The position numbers and the translations under genes are program-made. Below are positions 24,592-32,650 of a stretch of DNA of 32,651 nucleotides, piece by piece. The notes under the pieces are model-generated. The model had not been told where the DNA came from. It made no database searches and worked only from the letters and a program-made list of their open reading frames with translations. The stretch covers positions 1 through 32,651 of the forward strand of contig JAHZHI010000020.1 in assembly GCA_019420345.1 (NCBI GenBank). Reading direction: 5' to 3'. Each line of letters starts with the position of its first letter. Within the stretch, counting starts at the first letter, position 1. Source of the stretch: Peptococcaceae bacterium (GTDB lineage: Bacteria > Bacillota > Peptococcia > Peptococcales > Peptococcaceae).

Positions 24592-25251
24592 TTATTGCTT
24601 ATTTTTTAAACAAGCTTCAAGCAATTTGCTTGCACCTATACGCGTCGCACCAATAGATAAATACTTCGCTGCATCCTCAATGGTACGAATTCCACCAGAA
24701 ACTTTAAGTTGAATATCAGGACGTTTATATTTCATTATAATTCTTGCAGCTGTCTCCGAAGCTCCCGGATATTTAAAACCTGTGCTTGTTTTGTAAAAAT
24801 TGATTGGCAAATCATTTAACACTTGAATGCTATGAATGATTTCATCCTCACTTAACGCACCAGTTTCAAGAATCAGCTTAAAGATACCTTCTCTTGGTTT
24901 TTCACGCAAAGCCATTTGAACATCATGGTAAACATGACCAAATTCACCTGCTTGAATACGACCAATTGGAACAACCATATCCACTTCTTTTGCACCATGA
25001 GAAAACGCATACGCTACAGAAGCAGCTTTTATTTCTGCTGGCTCATACCCATTCGGGAAGCCAATCACAGTACAAATAGGAATACCGCCCGGAAAATGCT
25101 TTACTAAAGTTTCTACATAACATGGCTGTACACAAAGCGACGCAATACCTGTTCCTTGTGCAGCTTCAGCAAAAGTCAGAATTTCTTTCTCCGTTGTGGT
25201 CGGATCAAGATTTGTATGATCAATTGCGGAAATAATGCGGTGCATATCCAT
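24592..25251 (-). CDS. deoC: Deoxyribose-phosphate aldolase
   Basis: Class I aldolase that splits 2-deoxyribose-5-phosphate into glyceraldehyde-3-phosphate and acetaldehyde in nucleoside breakdown. In the 219-residue form the Schiff-base lysine is Lys154 in FYKTSTGF, the second active-site lysine is Lys183 in LKVSGGIR, and the proton-relay aspartate is Asp91 in KEVDMVV. The ATG at 25251 shares one base with the gatB stop (TGATG) and has GGAG 8 bases upstream; a GTG one codon earlier is less well placed. Acetaldehyde made here could be reduced by an alcohol dehydrogenase, but a link to the one at 30639 is speculation. Confidence 0.96.
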   Translation of the reverse strand: MDMHRIISAIDHTNLDPTTTEKEILTFAEAAQGTGIASLCVQPCYVETLVKHFPGGIPICTVIGFPNGYEPAEIKAASVAYAFSHGAKEVDMVVPIGRIQAGEFGHVYHDVQMALREKPREGIFKLILETGALSEDEIIHSIQVLNDLPINFYKTSTGFKYPGASETAARIIMKYKRPDIQLKVSGGIRTIEDAAKYLSIGATRIGASKLLEACLKNKQ

Positions 25252-26693
25252 CACATTTTCTCCAAAAGATCAACAATCATCTTATTAACCACACCAGGAT
25301 TTGCCTGTCCCTTTGTCGCTTTCATCACTTGACCAACAAAGAAACCCAATGCTTTCTTCTTGCCAGCTTTATAGTCAGCAACGGATTTAGGATTGTTATT
25401 AATGATTTCCTGAATCATTGGAGCAAGCGAATCTGTATCAGAAATCTGCTGCAATCCCTCTTCCTTAACAATTGCTACTGGATCTTTATCTTCATCAAAA
25501 GCCTTCATAAATACATCTTTGGCAATCTTATTGCTAATGTCTCCGCTCTTCACCAATTTCAAAAGACCCGTAAGCCGTTCCGGTGTAAACCCGCTTTCTT
25601 TTAAAGATTTTCCACTGGCATTAAGCTTCGCCATCACATCACCAATCAGCCAATTTACAATCATCTGAGGCTCATTAAACAGCATCTTAGACGCATCATA
25701 AAAATCAGCCAATTCCACTTCTTGAGTAATGATTGCAGCTTCTTTTTCACCAATGCCATCTGCAATCAGACGCTCACGACGTACCCGCGGCAATTCAGGC
25801 AAAGAATCCTTCATTTTCTGAATCCACTCATCTGTTAAAACGATCGGAGGAAGATCCGGTTCTGGAAAATAGCGATATTCATCAGCCTCTTCTTTACTGC
25901 GAAGAGAAAAGGTCATGCCTTGTGCATCATCCCAAGTACGTGTTTCAAGCTTGACTTTTTCTCCATCTTCAAGCAATTCAGTTTGACGTTCAATTTCATA
26001 TTCAATAGCGCGTTCAACAGCGCGGAAAGAATTCAAGTTTTTAATTTCAGCACGCGTTCCGAACTTTTCTTCTCCAACAGGACGCAAAGAAATATTAACG
26101 TCACAACGCAAAGAACCTTCTTCCATCTTTGCATCAGAAACACCCGTGTAAACAATAATTGCACGCAACTCTTCCAGGTAAGCACGAGCATCGGCTGCAC
26201 TGCGCATATCCGGTTCGCTAACAATTTCAATCAATGGCACACCTGCACGGTTATAATCTGCTAAAGATGAGTTTGAAGTTGTAATCGTTGCACCTTGATG
26301 AACCAATTTGCCTGCGTCTTCTTCCATGTGAATACGCGTCAAGCCGATTTTCTTATCTTCGCCATTTACAGTAATTTCAATATAGCCATGTTCAGCAATT
26401 GGCAAATCATACTGAGAAATTTGATAAGCCTTGGTAAGGTCGGGATAAAAATAGTTCTTACGGTCAAATTTACTAAATTTCGCAATGGTGCAATTTGTTG
26501 CCAATCCTGCCTTTACTGCATATTCTAATACTTTCTTATTCAATACTGGCAGAGTACCTGGAAGTCCTAAGCACACTGGGCAAACATGTGTATTTGGCGC
26601 ACCGCCGAAAGCCGTAGAGCAATTGCAAAATATTTTTGTATCCGTTTTTAGTTCAACATGGACTTCAAGTCCAATGACTGGTTCATATCTCAT
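25251..26693 (-). CDS. gatB: Aspartyl/glutamyl-tRNA amidotransferase subunit B
   Basis: tRNA-binding and kinase subunit of GatCAB, which turns Glu-tRNA(Gln) and/or Asp-tRNA(Asn) into the amide form. The 480 residues open with the cradle-domain signature GLEVHVEL (8-15), followed by the four zinc cysteines Cys23, Cys25, Cys38 and Cys41 (FCNC and CPVC); a YqeY-like helical tail domain fills about the last 150 residues. The start overlaps the gatA stop by one base (TAATG), and its GGAGG site is made of gatA codons, showing tight coupling. Length is normal. Confidence 0.98.
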   Translation of the reverse strand: MRYEPVIGLEVHVELKTDTKIFCNCSTAFGGAPNTHVCPVCLGLPGTLPVLNKKVLEYAVKAGLATNCTIAKFSKFDRKNYFYPDLTKAYQISQYDLPIAEHGYIEITVNGEDKKIGLTRIHMEEDAGKLVHQGATITTSNSSLADYNRAGVPLIEIVSEPDMRSAADARAYLEELRAIIVYTGVSDAKMEEGSLRCDVNISLRPVGEEKFGTRAEIKNLNSFRAVERAIEYEIERQTELLEDGEKVKLETRTWDDAQGMTFSLRSKEEADEYRYFPEPDLPPIVLTDEWIQKMKDSLPELPRVRRERLIADGIGEKEAAIITQEVELADFYDASKMLFNEPQMIVNWLIGDVMAKLNASGKSLKESGFTPERLTGLLKLVKSGDISNKIAKDVFMKAFDEDKDPVAIVKEEGLQQISDTDSLAPMIQEIINNNPKSVADYKAGKKKALGFFVGQVMKATKGQANPGVVNKMIVDLLEKM

Positions 26694-28129
26694 TATTCAG
26701 CCTCCTTTGCCCCTTGTTCCACTGCATAAGCCACCTGTAACAAAAAGGCTTCATCAAATGGTTTTCCAATGAATTGAATGCCAATTGGCATATCATTTTC
26801 ATCTTCACCATATGGCACCGAAATAGCAGGAAGACCAGCTAAGTTAGATGTAACAGTGCAAATATCTTGTTTATACGTTGTTACTGCATCATATTCCACA
26901 CCAATCTTTGGTGCCGTAACAACCGAAGCAGGTGTAAGCAAGCAATCATATTGCTCAAATGCACGCTTAAAATCGTCTTGAATGAGATGACGAACTTTTA
27001 AAGCTTTAAGATAATATGCATCATAGTACCCAGCACTTAATGCATATGTACCAAGCATGATACGACGTTTTACTTCATCACCAAAACCTTCTTTACGTGT
27101 CTTTTTAAACATAGATATCATATCATCAGCCTGTTCACGCAAACCATAGCGTACACCGTCGTATCGTGCCAAATTTGAACTCGCTTCGGCTGGAGCGATT
27201 AAATAATATGCAGGAATTGCGTAGTTCGTCGTAGGCAATGAGCATTCCTCAACTATTGCCCCTTGTTCCTCAAGATATGAACGAACTTTCATTATTTGAG
27301 ATTTTATTGCCGAAGCGACACCATCCCCCATGTATTCAACAGGTACACCAATTTTCACACCTTTAATATCTTTTCCAATAAAACGTGTAAAATCTTCATG
27401 CTCAACATTCGCCGATGTTGCATCGCGGTGATCATACCCTGCAATAACATTCATAACAAGACCAGCATCTTGCACATCATTTACCAAAGGTCCAATCTGA
27501 TCTAAAGATGAAGCAAAAGCAATTAATCCATAACGTGACACTGCGCCATAAGTTGGTTTTAAACCAACGATACCGCAAAAAGCCGCTGGCTGACGAATCG
27601 ATCCGCCTGTATCACTTCCCAATGCACACACAGCTTCACCATCAGCCACGGCCGCTGCAGAACCACCACTTGATCCGCCAGGAACACATGCAATATTCAC
27701 TGGATTTTTTGTTGGACCAAAGAAAGATGTTTCCGTCGTAGAACCCATAGCAAATTCATCCATATTAGTTTTGCCTACAATAACTGCACCTGCAGCAGCC
27801 AATTTTTCTACAACTGCAGCATTATACTGAGGCACAAAATTCTCTAACATATGAGAAGCACAAGTGGTGCGCAGTCCCTCTGTACAGATGTTATCTTTAA
27901 CAGCAACCGGAATCCCTTCAAGCATTCCAATGGATTCACCACGATTAATTTTTTCATCAACAGCATCGGCCTGAGCAAGCGCTGCCTCTTTATTCAACGT
28001 AATGTATGCATTGATATCTGCATTGTTCTCGATCTTAGCTAGATACGCTTCTGTAAGAGCACGTGCAGTAATTTCTCGATTAACAAGACGATCATGCCAT
28101 TCATGAATGGTCATCAAATTTTCCGACAA
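26693..28129 (-). CDS. gatA: Aspartyl/glutamyl-tRNA amidotransferase subunit A
   Basis: Glutaminase subunit of GatCAB, amidase-signature family. The Ser-cisSer-Lys triad is visible: Lys78 in VAVKDN, Ser153 in GGSSGGSAAAV and Ser177 in GSDTGGSIRQPA. The 478 residues begin at a TTG codon (28129), which lies 9 bases after GGAG; the first in-frame ATG, five codons later, is too far from any ribosome site. It is 14 bases after gatC and overlaps gatB by one base. A non-ATG start may tune the subunit ratio, but that is conjecture. Confidence 0.98.
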   Translation of the reverse strand: MSENLMTIHEWHDRLVNREITARALTEAYLAKIENNADINAYITLNKEAALAQADAVDEKINRGESIGMLEGIPVAVKDNICTEGLRTTCASHMLENFVPQYNAAVVEKLAAAGAVIVGKTNMDEFAMGSTTETSFFGPTKNPVNIACVPGGSSGGSAAAVADGEAVCALGSDTGGSIRQPAAFCGIVGLKPTYGAVSRYGLIAFASSLDQIGPLVNDVQDAGLVMNVIAGYDHRDATSANVEHEDFTRFIGKDIKGVKIGVPVEYMGDGVASAIKSQIMKVRSYLEEQGAIVEECSLPTTNYAIPAYYLIAPAEASSNLARYDGVRYGLREQADDMISMFKKTRKEGFGDEVKRRIMLGTYALSAGYYDAYYLKALKVRHLIQDDFKRAFEQYDCLLTPASVVTAPKIGVEYDAVTTYKQDICTVTSNLAGLPAISVPYGEDENDMPIGIQFIGKPFDEAFLLQVAYAVEQGAKEAE

Positions 28130-28143
28130 AGTAATTCACTCCT

Positions 28144-28425
28144 TTAAACGATTTTTGGAACCTGAAACATATTTTCGTTTTCACTTGGCGCATTTGAAAG
28201 AACTTTTTCAACGCCCATGCTTTCATGAACAATATCCTCGCGGAAAACATTTTGCAAATCCATGACATGATTAAGTGGTGTTACATCTGTAGTGTCAATT
28301 TCACTAAGGCTGTCCATCATATCAATAATAGATCCAAGCTGTTCATATTGTTTTTCCAACTCATCTTCAGTAAATTCTAAGCGGCTCAAGTGAGCAACCC
28401 GCTCAACAGCTTCTTTAGTAAGCAT
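28144..28425 (-). CDS. gatC: Aspartyl/glutamyl-tRNA amidotransferase subunit C
   Basis: Small (93-residue) belt subunit that wraps around the GatA/GatB interface and stabilises the complex. Recognised by the N-terminal VERVAHLSRLEFTEDEL pattern, the helical middle with IDMMDSLSEIDTTDV and the C-terminal FQVPKIV. It begins one base after the ligA stop; its AAAGGAG ribosome site consists of the last ligA codons, so translation is coupled to ligA. First of the gatCAB set, in normal order. Confidence 0.96.
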   Translation of the reverse strand: MLTKEAVERVAHLSRLEFTEDELEKQYEQLGSIIDMMDSLSEIDTTDVTPLNHVMDLQNVFREDIVHESMGVEKVLSNAPSENENMFQVPKIV

Positions 28426-28426
28426 A

Positions 28427-30424
28427 TTATTCTCCTTTCAATAAAGCCAACAAAGCGTCTTCTGTAATAACTGGTATATTCAAATTAATAGCTTTTTCAT
28501 ACTTTGATCCTGGTTTATCACCAGCAACGACATAGCTGGTTTTTTTACTAACACTTCCTGTCACTTTCCCGCCATGTTCTTCAATCATGGCCTTTGCCTC
28601 ATCTCTTGAATATGTCGGTAACGTGCCTGTTAATACAAACGTTTTACCAATAACAGTTTGAGGAGACATTATCTTTTCAACACTGCTTGCCATATTAATT
28701 CCGAGCTCAGACAACACCTTAATTTGCTCTTTATTTCGCACATTAGAAAAAAAGCCAACAATTTCTCGTGCAATCAATGCACCAATTTGATCAATTTCCT
28801 GTAAAGCAGCAACATCAGCAGCCATAAGCGTATCCATATTTGAAAAATGACGGGCTAAAATTTTACTAGTCTCTAAACCAACCAGTGGTATTCCTAAGCC
28901 ATACAAAAAACGGTAAAAGTCAGCAGATTTAGAAGCCTCAATAGCATTTAATAAATTCATTGCCTTGGCATCCGCAAATCGTTCTAATGTTAGCAATGCC
29001 TCCATATTTAGTCGATAAAGATCAGGCAACTCTTTTACCAATCCTGTCGAGTAAAGCTGATTTACAATCTCCGGCCCAAGCCCAACAATATCCATAGCAT
29101 CCTTACTTGCAAAATGAACAATTTTTGCACGAACCTGCGACGGACATGCCAGCGCATTCATACATCGAATTGCAGCTTCTCCTTCAACTTGCACAAGATC
29201 ACTACCGCATTCTGGACATACCATAGGGAAAACATATGGTTTTAAATCTCGAGAACGTTTTTCCGTCACAACATGATCAATTTCCGGAATAACATCTCCT
29301 GCTTTCTGGACAACCACTATATCCCCAATACGAATGTCTTTCTCTTCAATAAAAGCACGATTATGTAATGTTGCGCGACGAATGGTTGATCCCGCGACAA
29401 AAACCGGTTCTAATTCTCCCACAGGCGTAGCAACACCCGTGCGTCCAATTTGCAATGTGATATCATAAAGTTTTGTCATTTTTTGTTCTGGTGGAAATTT
29501 ATAGGCAATCGCCCACCGTGGAGATTTCGCTCGCATCCCCAGTTGTTTTTGTAAAGCAAGATCGGCGAGCTTAATGACCATGCCATCAATTTCATACGGC
29601 AACTCTTGTCGTTTTTCTTTCCATATCATACAGTATTCATATGCTTCCTCGATAGAAGTGCAAATCATATTCTTAATTGGTGGCAAATGAAGTGACCGTA
29701 TAAAATCAATAGCTGCATCTTGCGAATCCAAGCCACAAGATTCATCATTCATTACAGTATAAAAAATACCATCAAGGCTTCGCTTTGCCGTAATCTGCGG
29801 ATCAAGTTGCCTTAAAGAACCAGCCGCAGCATTCCGAGGATTTGCAAACAATGGTTCTCCCAGCGCATCGCGCTCAGCATTTAAATGCTCAAAAGCCTTT
29901 TTAGGCATATAAATTTCACCACGTACAGAGACATCTCCTGCATATTCAATACTCAAGGGAATGCTCCGAATCGTTCGCACATTACTGGTTACATCTTCAC
30001 CATCGTTACCATCACCTCGTGTTGCCGCTGTTTGTAACTTTCCATCATGATAATACAGCGCAATTGAGAGACCATCAATTTTAAACTCTACAGAATAACG
30101 AATGCGACTGGCCGGGATCTCTTTTCTCAAACTTTGATCAAAAGCTTGCAAATCCTCTAAAGAAAAAGCATTCGCCAGGCTTTGAAGGGGAACTGGATGA
30201 TGATAAGAACGGAAGCCATCTTTAACCGCCCCACCAACTCGCTGAGTCGGCGAATCGACAGCTATTTCGTCTGGATGCTCTCTTTCAAAGGCCTGCAATG
30301 CCCGATAACGTTCATCGTATGCAGCATCACTTAGTTCAGGAGCATCCAACACATAGTACAAATATTCATGATAGCGAATATCTTCCATCATCTCTTTATA
30401 CCGTTTTTTTTCATTTTCAGTCAT
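28427..30424 (-). CDS. ligA: NAD-dependent DNA ligase
   Basis: Seals nicks in replication and repair using NAD. The 665-residue protein (ATG at 30424) has the N-terminal Ia domain, the adenylated lysine Lys115 in VEFKIDGLS, an OB fold, a four-cysteine zinc finger (Cys403, 406, 421, 427), helix-hairpin-helix repeats (about 435-575) and a C-terminal BRCT domain (about 590-665). Upstream GTG codons are in frame, but AGGTGGTGAG is spaced for the ATG. First gene of a likely six-gene operon with gatCAB, deoC and ydbC, with its own promoter. Confidence 0.97.
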   Translation of the reverse strand: MTENEKKRYKEMMEDIRYHEYLYYVLDAPELSDAAYDERYRALQAFEREHPDEIAVDSPTQRVGGAVKDGFRSYHHPVPLQSLANAFSLEDLQAFDQSLRKEIPASRIRYSVEFKIDGLSIALYYHDGKLQTAATRGDGNDGEDVTSNVRTIRSIPLSIEYAGDVSVRGEIYMPKKAFEHLNAERDALGEPLFANPRNAAAGSLRQLDPQITAKRSLDGIFYTVMNDESCGLDSQDAAIDFIRSLHLPPIKNMICTSIEEAYEYCMIWKEKRQELPYEIDGMVIKLADLALQKQLGMRAKSPRWAIAYKFPPEQKMTKLYDITLQIGRTGVATPVGELEPVFVAGSTIRRATLHNRAFIEEKDIRIGDIVVVQKAGDVIPEIDHVVTEKRSRDLKPYVFPMVCPECGSDLVQVEGEAAIRCMNALACPSQVRAKIVHFASKDAMDIVGLGPEIVNQLYSTGLVKELPDLYRLNMEALLTLERFADAKAMNLLNAIEASKSADFYRFLYGLGIPLVGLETSKILARHFSNMDTLMAADVAALQEIDQIGALIAREIVGFFSNVRNKEQIKVLSELGINMASSVEKIMSPQTVIGKTFVLTGTLPTYSRDEAKAMIEEHGGKVTGSVSKKTSYVVAGDKPGSKYEKAINLNIPVITEDALLALLKGE

Positions 30425-30472
30425 CACTCGTCTCACCACCTTTCTGACGTCAATGACTACAAACTATTCTTA

Positions 30473-30502
30473 ATTATAATGTAAATGCCGGCTTTTATGC
30501 AA
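30473..30502 (-). promoter_or_regulatory. Promoter of the ligA-gatCAB-deoC-ydbC operon
   Basis: Minus strand: perfect TATAAT (30478-30473) with TTGCAT (30502-30497) 18 bases upstream, giving a predicted leader of about 42 bases before ligA. The bases between here and the alcohol dehydrogenase terminator show nothing else. Confidence 0.55.
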
Positions 30503-30567
30503 GATGTTTAAGGCAGAAGCGTCATCTGTCTGCACACCAAATCTATGTTCACATCATTCATCCACAT

Positions 30568-30606
30568 AAAAAACCAGATGAATGAACGCTTCTCATTTCA
30601 TCTGGT
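30568..30606 (-). terminator. Terminator of the alcohol dehydrogenase gene
   Basis: Stem ACCAGATGAA/TTCATCTGGT, 10 bp, extendable by 3 bp past a bulged base, ending in UUUUUU on the minus strand. It lies 33 bases past the dehydrogenase stop. Confidence 0.85.
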
Positions 30607-30638
30607 CCTAAATAAGCTAGACATTCCATGCCCAAGAC

Positions 30639-31856
30639 TTATATCAAACTAATAATGAATTCTTTGATTTCAGCTTTACTCCAAATAACCGGAACTGGAT
30701 ATACCGGATTCGCTTCTCGATCAATCCAAACGACCATTTGATCAATATCATTCTTTTGGATCATCGTTGGATATTCCGGAATATCCATCATTTGCTTCAT
30801 ACTTTCGATCCAGCAAATGAAAGCATTGGCCTTTTCAGCATTTGTGGCAGATTTTTCCGTCATCCCGCATACATCACTCAGTTCAGCCAAGCGCTCATAC
30901 ACAGCCGGCCCAAAAGCTCTCAAAACATGTGGCAAAAGAATCGCCATTGCTAAACCATGCGGAACCAGATATATCCCGCCCAAGGTATGACCAATGGCAT
31001 GTATGTATCCAACACACCCTCTTGTAAATGCACGACCAGCATAAAAGGCAGCTTCCTGCATATTTTTACGAGCCATGATATTCGAACCATCTAAATATGC
31101 AGCGTACAAATTATCATATATGAGCTTAACGGATTTTCGGCACATTTCGTTTTCCAGTTCGCTATTATAGAGATGATTGGTGTACGCTTCAACAGCGTGG
31201 CAAAGCGCATCCATCCCTGTCGTTGCAGTTGTTCGTGGCGGCAATCCGACTGTTAATTCTGGATCTAAAACTGCATATCTAGGTACTAAGTTAATATCAT
31301 TAATCGAAGCTTTGTGATGAGTTTCATCTTCCGTAATTACTGCAGCAATGGTTGTTTCTGATCCAGTTCCAGCCGTTGTAGGTACTGCAAAAATTGTTGG
31401 AATTGGTTTCAACACATGCATCATACCTTGCAGTTCTTTTACAGTTTTTTTAGGGCGCGCAACACGCGCACCAATTGCCTTTGCGCAATCAATAGGTGCA
31501 CCACCGCCAAAAGCGATCATACACTCACATTGAGCTGTTACGTAGAGCCCCAGCCCTTCCTCAACATTCAAATCTGTTGGGTTGGCTGAAATATCTCTAT
31601 AAATTACATAGTCTAATTTGGCGGCATCCATCTCATGCAACATATCATCCAATAAATGCAAGCGCATTAAATTTTCATCAGTAACAATTAGAACTTTTTT
31701 AAAGCCTTTCCTTCTAATCCACATTGGCAAACGCTTAACCGCGCCAACCCCTTGCATTAACTTCGGCTGCCGCCATGGTAACAAAGACATTCCTATTTTT
31801 AAACCATATTGTATGATTCTATACACGCCTTTTCTTATACTCTTACGCGTTTTCAC
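30639..31856 (-). CDS. Iron-containing (group III) alcohol dehydrogenase
   Basis: NAD(P)-dependent dehydrogenase of the FucO/butanol dehydrogenase family, probably reducing an aldehyde in fermentation; the substrate is unknown. With the GTG start at 31856 it has 405 residues. It carries the cofactor loop GGGAPIDCAKA (about 117-127, Ala where Ser is common), TTAGTGSE (160-167), and metal ligands inferred from the family pattern at Asp216 and His220 (MDALCHAVEAY), His286 and His300 (VPHG). About 45 residues of a basic, partly hydrophobic N-terminal lead precede the fold, as in one subgroup of the family. AAAGGTGG is 8 bases before this GTG; an earlier in-frame GTG at 31868 lies inside that site. 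Single gene with its own promoter and terminator. Confidence 0.93.
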   Translation of the reverse strand: MKTRKSIRKGVYRIIQYGLKIGMSLLPWRQPKLMQGVGAVKRLPMWIRRKGFKKVLIVTDENLMRLHLLDDMLHEMDAAKLDYVIYRDISANPTDLNVEEGLGLYVTAQCECMIAFGGGAPIDCAKAIGARVARPKKTVKELQGMMHVLKPIPTIFAVPTTAGTGSETTIAAVITEDETHHKASINDINLVPRYAVLDPELTVGLPPRTTATTGMDALCHAVEAYTNHLYNSELENEMCRKSVKLIYDNLYAAYLDGSNIMARKNMQEAAFYAGRAFTRGCVGYIHAIGHTLGGIYLVPHGLAMAILLPHVLRAFGPAVYERLAELSDVCGMTEKSATNAEKANAFICWIESMKQMMDIPEYPTMIQKNDIDQMVVWIDREANPVYPVPVIWSKAEIKEFIISLI

Positions 31857-31891
31857 TATGACAGCCACCTTTCTCGTTTCTTTATAAATAA

Positions 31892-31920
31892 ATTATAATT
31901 CTATTTGTAAAAATTCAAAA
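31892..31920 (-). promoter_or_regulatory. Likely promoter of the alcohol dehydrogenase gene
   Basis: Perfect TATAAT on the minus strand (31897-31892). The best -35 at 17 bases is a weak TTTTGA (31920-31915). The rest of the gap up to the rplS terminator holds nothing I recognise. Confidence 0.45.
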
Positions 31921-32001
31921 GGGAATTACAAGCTCTTTCACGTATCTTTTCTTATCGTTTTTATTATTAACCATACCAGACAAACCTCTCTTTATCAAAT
32001 A

Positions 32002-32035
32002 AAAAACGGATGTGCCATTTGACACATCCGTTTTT
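32002..32035. terminator. Terminator of rplS
   Basis: Perfect 13-bp stem AAAAACGGATGTG/CACATCCGTTTTT with an 8-base loop, beginning 3 bases past the rplS stop and ending in a U-run on the minus strand. Confidence 0.9.
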
Positions 32036-32038
32036 CGA

Positions 32039-32383
32039 TTAGCGATGGATTTCTTTGATACGAGCAGCTTTGCCGTAACGATCGCGCATATAATAGAGTT
32101 TTGCACGACGTACTTTCCCTTGACGAACAACCTTGATGCTCGCAACGCGTGGAGAATGAATTGGGAAGATTCTTTCGCTGGTAACGCCATAAGCAGTACG
32201 GCGAACGGTGAAAGTTTCGGTCAAGCCTTTGCCGACACGCTTAATAACAACACCTTCATATGCCTGAAGACGTTCTCTGTTCCCTTCGACGACCTTTACT
32301 TCGATGCGAACAGTATCGCCAGGACGAAATTCAGGAACGTCTTGCTTCATTTGTGCTTCTTCGATTTGCTTAATGATATCCAT
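32039..32383 (-). CDS. rplS: 50S ribosomal protein L19
   Basis: Small basic protein at the 30S-50S interface. The 114-residue protein shows the family segments FRPGDTVRIEVKVVEG, LQAYEGVVIKR, TFTVRR and YGVTSERIFPIHSP, then the basic C-terminus RAKLYYMRDR. The ATG at 32383 has GGAG 8 bases upstream; an in-frame ATG at 32401 lies inside the last leader hairpin and is rejected. In many Bacillota rplS follows rpsP-rimM-trmD; here tRNA genes and a terminator precede it and a terminator follows, so it is a single-gene unit. A structured leader lies just upstream. Confidence 0.98.
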   Translation of the reverse strand: MDIIKQIEEAQMKQDVPEFRPGDTVRIEVKVVEGNRERLQAYEGVVIKRVGKGLTETFTVRRTAYGVTSERIFPIHSPRVASIKVVRQGKVRRAKLYYMRDRYGKAARIKEIHR

Positions 32384-32398
32384 TTGCTTTTCTCCTTT

Positions 32399-32451
32399 CA
32401 TCTGTGCAGATGTTCATAACTGCAAACGCAGACATCGGACCATCCTGATGT
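32399..32451 (-). promoter_or_regulatory. Structured rplS leader, candidate L19 autoregulatory element
   Basis: Read on the minus strand, three hairpins lie in a row before the AAAGGAG site: ACATC...GATGT with an inner GGA/TCC (32451-32432), directly abutting CTGC-GTTT-GCAG (32431-32420), then CATCT-GCAC-AGATG (32412-32399) ending at the ribosome site. L19 leaders are a known cis-regulatory RNA class in Bacillota; membership is inferred from location and shape, not from a covariance match. Confidence 0.5.
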
Positions 32452-32478
32452 ATTACTGTTGGCAAAAGCCATTAAAAA

Positions 32479-32500
32479 AGACATTGCAAAAGCAATGTCT
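32479..32500 (-). terminator. Terminator of the tRNA-Val/tRNA-Asp unit
   Basis: Minus strand: AGACATTGC-TTTT-GCAATGTCT, a 9-bp perfect stem followed by further U, starting 1 base after tRNA-Asp. It separates the tRNAs from rplS. Confidence 0.85.
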
Positions 32501-32501
32501 A

Positions 32502-32575
32502 CGACGCAGATGGGTCTCGAACCCACGACCTCCAGCGTGACAGGCTGGCGCTCTAACCAACTGAGCTACTGCGCC
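32502..32575 (-). tRNA. tRNA-Asp, anticodon GTC
   Basis: Minus strand cloverleaf: acceptor GGCGCAG/CTGCGTC (one G-U), D-arm GCTCAGTTGGTTAGAGC, anticodon stem CCAGC/GCTGG with loop CTGTCAC (anticodon GTC), T-arm GTGGG-TTCGAGA-CCCAT, discriminator G. The 3' CCA is not encoded. Confidence 0.96.
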
Positions 32576-32577
32576 AA

Positions 32578-32650
32578 TGGACAATGACGGGCTCGAACCG
32601 CCGACCCTCTGCTTGTAAGGCAGACGCTCTCCCAACTGAGCTAATTGTCC
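32578..32650 (-). tRNA. tRNA-Val, anticodon TAC
   Basis: Minus strand cloverleaf: acceptor GGACAAT/ATTGTCC, D-arm GCTCAGTTGGGAGAGC, anticodon stem TCTGC/GCAGA with loop CTTACAA (anticodon TAC), T-loop TTCGAGC, discriminator A. It is complete, with one base to spare at the window edge. Only two bases separate it from tRNA-Asp, and CCA is not encoded. The promoter lies outside the window. Confidence 0.96.
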
